A stretch of DNA of 64,000 nucleotides from Branchinecta lynchi (taxonomy: Eukaryota > Arthropoda > Branchiopoda > Anostraca > Branchinectidae), in contig JAKZAP010000022.1 in NCBI GenBank assembly GCA_023053575.1, positions 11,760,518-11,824,517 of the forward strand, given 5' to 3'. Below, one piece after another: positions 61,712-64,000 of this stretch. Position 1 is the first letter of the stretch, and each line of letters starts with the position of its first letter. The notes under the pieces were generated by a model, which saw only the letters and a program-made list of their open reading frames with translations, was not told the origin of the DNA and ran no database searches. Position numbers and translations under genes: made by a program.

Positions 61712-63539
61712 TTGTTAGCTCACAAACTTCGACGGGCAGAGTTTGAACGACAAAGAAACAGTGATCGGCGACACAAAACGGTATTTAAAAACCTTTTCAA
61801 ACTTGTATAAAATCGTAGCTTCTGTTTCTATTTCAACACTAACTTAACGTTAACCCTCCCGATTGGCCTCCCCACTAATGGAGGCGGAGGTAGTGCAATA
61901 CTGCCCACCAAACAAATAACGGGATTACGGGAGTGAAAAGCGGAGCAAAACGATTCCAAATTTCAACCAATTTAGCAGTTTCATGCGATATCGCGCAAAT
62001 AAAAATAAAAACACAATTACATTGGGACAAATTCACAGAGGCATTTCTATACGAAGTGGGGCTAATCTACGATTATACCATGAAAGGTTCTTATAGAAGA
62101 TTCGGGTTACAGGCTGGCACTTCATAAGCTCGAGTAGAATGATCCAGTAATAAAAATCGTAACGGTAACTCTTCCGTCTATCCATTCATCTGCTATCCAA
62201 TTTCCGACTTCGAACTCGAATTCTGAACCCGGATCACATTCCGACGTACGCGCAACAGGCCATTTACAATACTCTTATATGACAGCTGTGGTGTCGCTTC
62301 CGGCTGTTCCGCTAGTTACAGGGCGATTCTGCATCGGCAAGGAGAGTTAGTCATCAAGACTATTCTTTTGCCGTTATGCAAGTGCGTTGAACAAGGCTGA
62401 CGGGTCTGACCGGCCACTTACTTAGTATAAATTACAAATTTACATATTCTACTCTACTTTTTCTGTTGCGCTCTAACTCGCGTGCATGACTTCTACCTAG
62501 CGTGCACTAGTTCTTAGACACGACTTCCCAATAGATAGCGTCGGGGCCGGAATGGACACTGGACCTAACGTGTCTCTGACGGATAACTTACAAAGAAAAA
62601 AAAAATAACCCTTTATTATTTAAACAAAAATTCTTAATATGTTTTCCCATATTTGACAGCGAAAACGGGTACACCAGGTGAGTTTCATTAAGTTAAATTT
62701 CGGTCCTTCTTGGCAAGTGGCCTCTTCAGACTCGAGCTTGAAAATGAACTTGTGGAAAAACAACCAAAGACGCCAAAGACAACCAAACACAAAATCAGAT
62801 ACTGAATCTTGAATCTTTCATTGTTTTCCCACAAGTTAGCTCAATATAGCTCAAATAAAACGATAAAAAGTGTTTTAGACGAGCTCCGTAGAGACCAATG
62901 GCCTTATATTATTATTATATGGTTTCACGAGTTGAAATTAAACAGCAAGCTCTTGACTGAAGTATGGCCACATTTACTACTCTCCCAATGCCAGCTGAAT
63001 ACCACCACATCCTAAGCCATCCTTCATTCAGCATAAAAAATGGAGACCGGGCTAACCCCCAGCCCACTTACCGCTCACACAATCTAACCAAAAAAAACTG
63101 CGACCAAAAAAGGAATAAAAGTACTCCGAATGGCAATCATCTCAGCAACCAATATGGCCAGATATCTAACAAAACATGCTAAATCATACAAAAGAATAAA
63201 ACAAATTCTGGCACTTAAATCAGTATTCACAAATTCTTACACGAGGGGGAGGGGGGGGGGGGGGCTTGCCGTGTTAATAAATCCCGACACTCGGGAGTAG
63301 TTGTGCACGCGTTTTCTTACTAGCCTATCCGCTTTCACCACATCACTGTAAACTTCCTTCAGCTGAAACCTCATAGAATTAAATCTAGCAGCAGCTCGGG
63401 TTGGAGTTGAGTGTCACGTTGACCCACCCTGTCTCTTCACTCGTTAGTTATAGCACGTAACTTCATATAGAGAGATTGCACCCTACCCGATGAAAACGGA
63501 TATTGCTACATCATCATCACGGGATCATAACAATAAAAT
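61712..63539. other. Intergenic DNA, no gene seen
   Basis: Contains a diverged inverted copy of the CCTTGCCAAGAAGG motif at about 62700-62733 and a G-rich run at 63245-63264. The short open frames (61933-62127, 62809-63182) are not recognisable. Confidence 0.4.
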
Positions 63540-63543
63540 TTAA

Positions 63544-63979
63544 CATTGGGAGGTATAGGACTTTCAACTTTGAAATTAAATTATCGGCGTTTTATCATCA
63601 TTCTGAGCCAGGAACTTGCTGGAAATGTTAATTGGGCTATTTCTTAACCGTATAATTCTATTTTTGCGAAAGAGTTTCCATGGAAGTAAGAGCATGAAGG
63701 CTTCGAAGTTTGAACACAAAAAACGGAGTCTCGAATCCTGTTGGTTGGCGATGACGCGGATTTAAAAAAAATGTGTCATAATCAACCAATAGGACGACCG
63801 TCTTTGCGTATAAACTTTGACGCCTTCAAACTCTTACTTCCATGGAAGCTCTTTTGCAAAAACAGAGTTATACGGTTAAAGAATAGCCCATTTAACATTT
63901 CCAGCAAGTCCCTGGCTCATAATGGTGGTAAAACGCTGATAATTTAATGTCAAAGTTGAAAGTCCTATATTTCCTAATG
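63544..63979. mobile_element. Snapback MITE with TTAA target duplication
   Basis: The element is almost wholly palindromic: the left half begins CATTGGGAGGTATAGGACTT and the right half ends AAGTCCTATATTTCCTAATG. Arms pair over most of ~200 bp each (for example CTTCCATGGAAG-containing segments in both). It is flanked by TTAA at 63540-63543 and 63980-63983, the target of piggyBac- and Kolobok-type transposases. 436 bp, non-coding. Confidence 0.87.
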
Positions 63980-64000
63980 TTAAATTTTTTCGTTACGATC

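Noticed and set aside
1978..62733. CRISPR-like reading of the recurring CCCTTGCCAAGAAGGG motif
   Set aside because: Copies are scattered over 60 kb in both orientations with no regular spacers, in a eukaryotic genome; it is a dispersed repeat.
61933..63182. Three short plus-strand frames near the right end
   Set aside because: No domain, no splice-site support, and ordinary AT-rich composition.

Overview
The window is animal nuclear DNA, most likely from an invertebrate. It has introns with GT/AG signals, the last exon of a UBE2L3-type ubiquitin-conjugating enzyme, a C2H2 zinc-finger gene, and a very dense load of DNA transposons, MITEs, minisatellites and microsatellites. I cannot name the species. 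Single-copy host coding sequence is sparse; most of the window is mobile DNA and its debris.

Layout. 0-8.4 kb: the UBE2L-type last exon (1666-1820), then intergenic DNA with several MITEs, including two neighbouring copies of one family, one with a perfect 10-bp target duplication. 8.5-17.5 kb: a zinc-finger gene on the minus strand; I infer that exons at 17.4-17.5 kb and 8.5-9.0 kb belong together, with an ~8.4-kb intron that holds a ~100-bp minisatellite and a hAT-type MITE. 17.6-21 kb: degenerate dispersed repeats. 21.1-27.2 kb: a two-exon minus-strand gene (about 1658 aa, phase-matched splice sites) with Cys/His clusters, a PIN/FEN-like segment and a CXC-type C-terminus, of a transposon-like family. 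27.6-31.7 kb: a complete pogo/Tigger-type transposon with TIRs and TA duplication; its C-terminal PHD-like finger is broken by a frameshift. 32.9-37.5 kb: modular repeats built around GATGAAACTTGG.

38.2-53 kb is the most remarkable part: two different Polinton/Maverick (adintovirus-type) elements joined across a 100-N assembly gap (46071-46170). Element 1 (38.2-46.07 kb) has intact reading frames for packaging ATPase, pX-like core protein, an unknown 244-aa protein, chromodomain integrase, penton-like protein, pVI-like protein, major capsid protein and adenain-like protease. Its genes abut or overlap like a bacterial operon, and part of it is present as an inverted duplication (arms of at least 1930 bp) around the ATPase. 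Element 2 (46.17-52.94 kb) is AT-rich, has eleven or so co-directional genes of the same virion type with many frameshifts, and eight of its starts sit in a TAAATG context like a viral late promoter. Neither visible part has a DNA polymerase B.

53.2-64 kb: more MITEs and degenerate repeats, a 162-bp-arm palindrome carrying a hammerhead-core-like motif, and a PIF/Harbinger-like and a TTAA-type snapback MITE. Together the two Polinton elements encode virion morphogenesis (capsid, penton, protease, packaging motor, core and membrane-lytic proteins) and integration; the rest of the window is a nested record of class II transposition.
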